Source of the DNA: Nostoc sp. 'Lobaria pulmonaria (5183) cyanobiont'
GTDB taxonomy: Bacteria > Cyanobacteriota > Cyanobacteriia > Cyanobacteriales > Nostocaceae
Assembly (NCBI RefSeq): GCF_002949795.1
Contig: NZ_CP026692.1
Coordinates: forward strand, 3,642,545 to 3,706,544
DNA: 64,000 nt
Direction: 5' to 3'
Of the stretch, positions 63,389-64,000 are shown one piece after another. Both the position numbers and the translations under genes were made by a program. Each line of letters opens with the position of its first letter. Position 1 is the stretch's first letter. The notes beneath the pieces were generated by a model. The model was not told the origin of the DNA. It made no database searches and saw nothing but the letters and a program-made list of their open reading frames with translations.

Positions 63389-64000
63389 ATGCACCATAAA
63401 TTATTATTTATGTCTACACCAATGGGTGCGTTAGGTTCAGGATTGGGAGGCGGAGTAGAGTTGACCCTATCTAATATTGCTATAGAGATGCTGCGGCGAG
63501 GACATCAATTAGAAATTGTTGCACCACAGGGTTCTGTCAGTAATTCATTACCTATTAAAGAAATCTCCGGAGAACTAATACAGATACCAGCCCAAAATCA
63601 GAGTCGTAGCGATCCGATTTTCCTGCATAAAAATTCTGTTTTAGCGAATATGTGGGATTATGCTCGCCAAGTGCAAGCAGATTATGATTTGATTGTTAAT
63701 TTTGCTTATGATTGGCTGCCACTGTATTTAACACCATTTTTTAACCGTCCGCTCGCCCATCTGATCAGTATGGGTTCTTTGATAGATGCAATGGATCAGA
63801 TTATTGAACAAGTAGCAATCAATTTTCCGGGTACTATTGGTGTTCACAGTCAAACACAGGCAGCAACTTTTACATTTGGAGAACGATGTATTTGTCTGCT
63901 AAATGGTTTGGATTTATCTATTTATCAATTTTGTCCCGAACCAACTCAGAGCTTGGCGTGGGTAGGTAGGATAGCTCCTGAAAAAGGACTAGAAGATGCA
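63389..64000 (+). CDS. bgluT: UDP-glucose:tetrahydrobiopterin glucosyltransferase (partial)
   Basis: The gene runs off the right edge after 204 codons. It is a GT4-family glycosyltransferase: FMSTPMGALGSGLGGGVELT at the N-terminus, then FAYDWLPLYLTPFF, HLISMGSLIDAMDQ and WVGRIAPEKGLEDA, close to the cyanobacterial enzyme that adds glucose to tetrahydrobiopterin to give BH4-glucoside. The start MHHKLLFMSTP lies 82 bases after the MITE. Partner genes for BH4 synthesis are not in the window. Other GT4 sugars are possible. Confidence 0.85.
   Translation, partial: MHHKLLFMSTPMGALGSGLGGGVELTLSNIAIEMLRRGHQLEIVAPQGSVSNSLPIKEISGELIQIPAQNQSRSDPIFLHKNSVLANMWDYARQVQADYDLIVNFAYDWLPLYLTPFFNRPLAHLISMGSLIDAMDQIIEQVAINFPGTIGVHSQTQAATFTFGERCICLLNGLDLSIYQFCPEPTQSLAWVGRIAPEKGLEDA

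Noticed and set aside
1..64000. tRNA, rRNA and known riboswitches
   Set aside because: I looked for GGTTCGA-type T-arms, cobalamin and other riboswitch cores on both strands and saw none that fold convincingly; a covariance search would be needed to exclude small RNAs.

Overview
The window looks like a chromosome segment of a filamentous, Nostoc-like cyanobacterium. The palindrome GCGATCGC (HIP1) recurs throughout, inside and outside genes. There are cyanobacterial marker genes (the aerobic Mg-protoporphyrin ester cyclase acsF, a DUF1823 protein, a DUF1400 hydrolase, PEP-CTERM proteins and a Ser/Thr-His hybrid kinase). The spacers are long, AT-rich and packed with small dispersed palindromes, heptanucleotide repeats and MITE-like elements. 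I see no rRNA, tRNA, CRISPR array, prophage or complete insertion sequence.

Layout. 0-8 kb: a partial quinone oxidoreductase running off the left edge, a DUF2945 small protein and a 1817-residue Ser/Thr-kinase/ATPase/GAF/histidine-kinase protein. 8-16 kb: acsF, a half-size ABC exporter, a membrane protein, galE, and a CopC-like secreted protein beside a TauE/SafE-type membrane protein. 16-25 kb: a secreted protein with a PEP-CTERM-like tail, a second quinone oxidoreductase and a transketolase, which is divergent from a four-gene carbohydrate ABC importer (binding protein, two permeases, ATPase). A 21-bp tandem repeat array sits between the first two importer genes. 25-35 kb: an M28 peptidase, a DUF1400 alpha/beta hydrolase and several small or unknown genes (a protein with a VCPFVP motif, CYTH, XRE regulator, beta-rich protein) in repeat-rich DNA. 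35-43 kb: MATE transporter, lytic transglycosylase, DAHP synthase, GH13 enzyme, DUF1823. 43-51 kb: acylphosphatase, an agmatinase-type ureohydrolase, a secreted protein with a duplicated cysteine module, a PAS/GAF/PAS/class III cyclase protein and a deoxyhypusine-synthase-like protein. 51-64 kb: Nnr repair enzyme, a 54-residue Cys-rich protein, an IS4-type transposase remnant, a B12-binding radical SAM protein, an NAD-dependent epimerase, hemE, a PEP-CTERM protein, two unknown genes, an orphan sugar-binding lipoprotein, a methyltransferase and the start of a UDP-glucose:tetrahydrobiopterin glucosyltransferase.

How genes work together. The clear operon is the importer at 20.8-25.3 kb; its permeases and ATPase are 3 and 8 bases apart. 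The CopC-like and TauE-like genes on the minus strand form a probable pair. The ureohydrolase and the deoxyhypusine-synthase-like gene, about 4.4 kb apart, both point to polyamine metabolism. Most other genes look monocistronic.

Most striking in the hunt: (1) ten 21-bp repeats that encode an (MEFKDSL)-type heptapeptide ORF ending three bases before the permease start; (2) a class III cyclase domain in which the conserved transition-state Asn and Arg are Asp and Cys; (3) several MITE-like families, two with CTAG at both ends; (4) small dispersed repeats read in frame inside one gene and forming the C-terminus of another; (5) a 380-bp region of nested hairpins bounded by a perfect 16-bp inverted repeat that starts inside the ureohydrolase gene. 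I found no convincing new defence or biosynthetic system.
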